Of a DNA stretch of 39,346 nucleotides, positions 39,325-39,346 are shown piece by piece (the first letter of the stretch is position 1; every line of letters begins with the position of its first letter). The position numbers and the translations under genes were made by a program. Source of the DNA: Stenotrophomonas maltophilia (GTDB taxonomy: Bacteria; Pseudomonadota; Gammaproteobacteria; Xanthomonadales; Xanthomonadaceae); contig NZ_RAVT01000013.1 of the NCBI RefSeq assembly GCF_013464915.1, positions 72,149 through 111,494 on the forward strand. Reading direction: 5' to 3'. Below the pieces are notes generated by a model. The model was not told the DNA's origin and did no database searches. It saw nothing but the letters and a program-made list of their open reading frames with translations.

Positions 39325-39346
39325 AACAGTCTCTACAGTGGGGGCG

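Noticed and set aside
1..39346. tRNA, rRNA, insertion sequences, prophage or integration sites
   Set aside because: I looked in all gaps and saw no tRNA-like fold, transposase or integrase motif, or attachment-site duplication.

Overview
The window is high-GC gammaproteobacterial chromosome from the Xanthomonadaceae, almost certainly Stenotrophomonas (S. maltophilia complex). The pointers are the protein families and gene order (for example mtaD-ubiG-gph and nnr-tsaE-amiC-mutL), the large Ala/Lys/Pro-tailed DksA-like protein, and many short GTAG-headed palindromes typical of the S. maltophilia SMAG repeat family. I see no insertion sequence, prophage, CRISPR array, tRNA or rRNA. Base composition and codon style look even, so this is core genome whose unusual content lies between the genes.

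Layout. 22-3291 (minus): rnd and a DUF4034/Sel1-like protein. 3376-6254 (plus): a TPR plus formylglycine-enzyme-like lipoprotein and an M48 protease. 6255-6872: a large symmetric repeat island. 6873-9319 (minus): queG and xseA. 9343-16972 (plus): nnr, tsaE, amiC, mutL, a DUF1684 lipoprotein and a TraB/GumN protein, covering metabolite repair, tRNA t6A, cell-wall cleavage and mismatch repair. 17046-19461 (minus): gluQ, phbB and phaR, joining tRNA modification to polyhydroxyalkanoate functions. 19555-20421 (plus): htpX with a heat-shock-like promoter. 20524-21016: a second symmetric repeat island. 21115-21942 (minus): suhB. 22063-25935 (plus): trmJ, then a translationally coupled PhnD-like binding protein and GGDEF/EAL membrane protein. 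epmB (minus) and efp (plus) diverge around 27.1 kb: the beta-lysylation enzyme next to its target. 27910-31403 (plus): mtaD, ubiG, gph and a squalene/phytoene-synthase-like gene. 31504-35587 (minus): an uncharacterised protein, an M23 peptidase, pyrC and yidD. 35859-37088 (plus): the DksA-like gene. 37628-39324 (minus): an MFS exporter and sufE.

The most interesting material is non-coding. (1) Two large palindromic islands, each centred on SMAG repeats, are built of inverted copies of composite modules. The first carries a roughly 100-nt two-stem element whose arms differ between copies while pairing is kept. (2) A roughly 190-bp repeat headed by a palindrome occurs three times; its apparent ORF is broken in one copy, so it looks like a structural element and not a gene. 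(3) Several promoter/leader arrangements stand out: overlapping divergent -10 boxes predicting leaderless queG and nnr mRNAs, a leaderless 9-codon mini-ORF coupled to mutL, terminator-like hairpins in the efp leader, and a heat-shock-type htpX promoter. (4) A densely structured stretch before the DksA-like gene may encode or be part of an RNA. Among proteins, the binding-protein/GGDEF-EAL pair and the one-cysteine DksA with a histone-H1-like tail are the best leads.

All calls come from reading the sequence. Family names rest on recognised motifs, not database searches.
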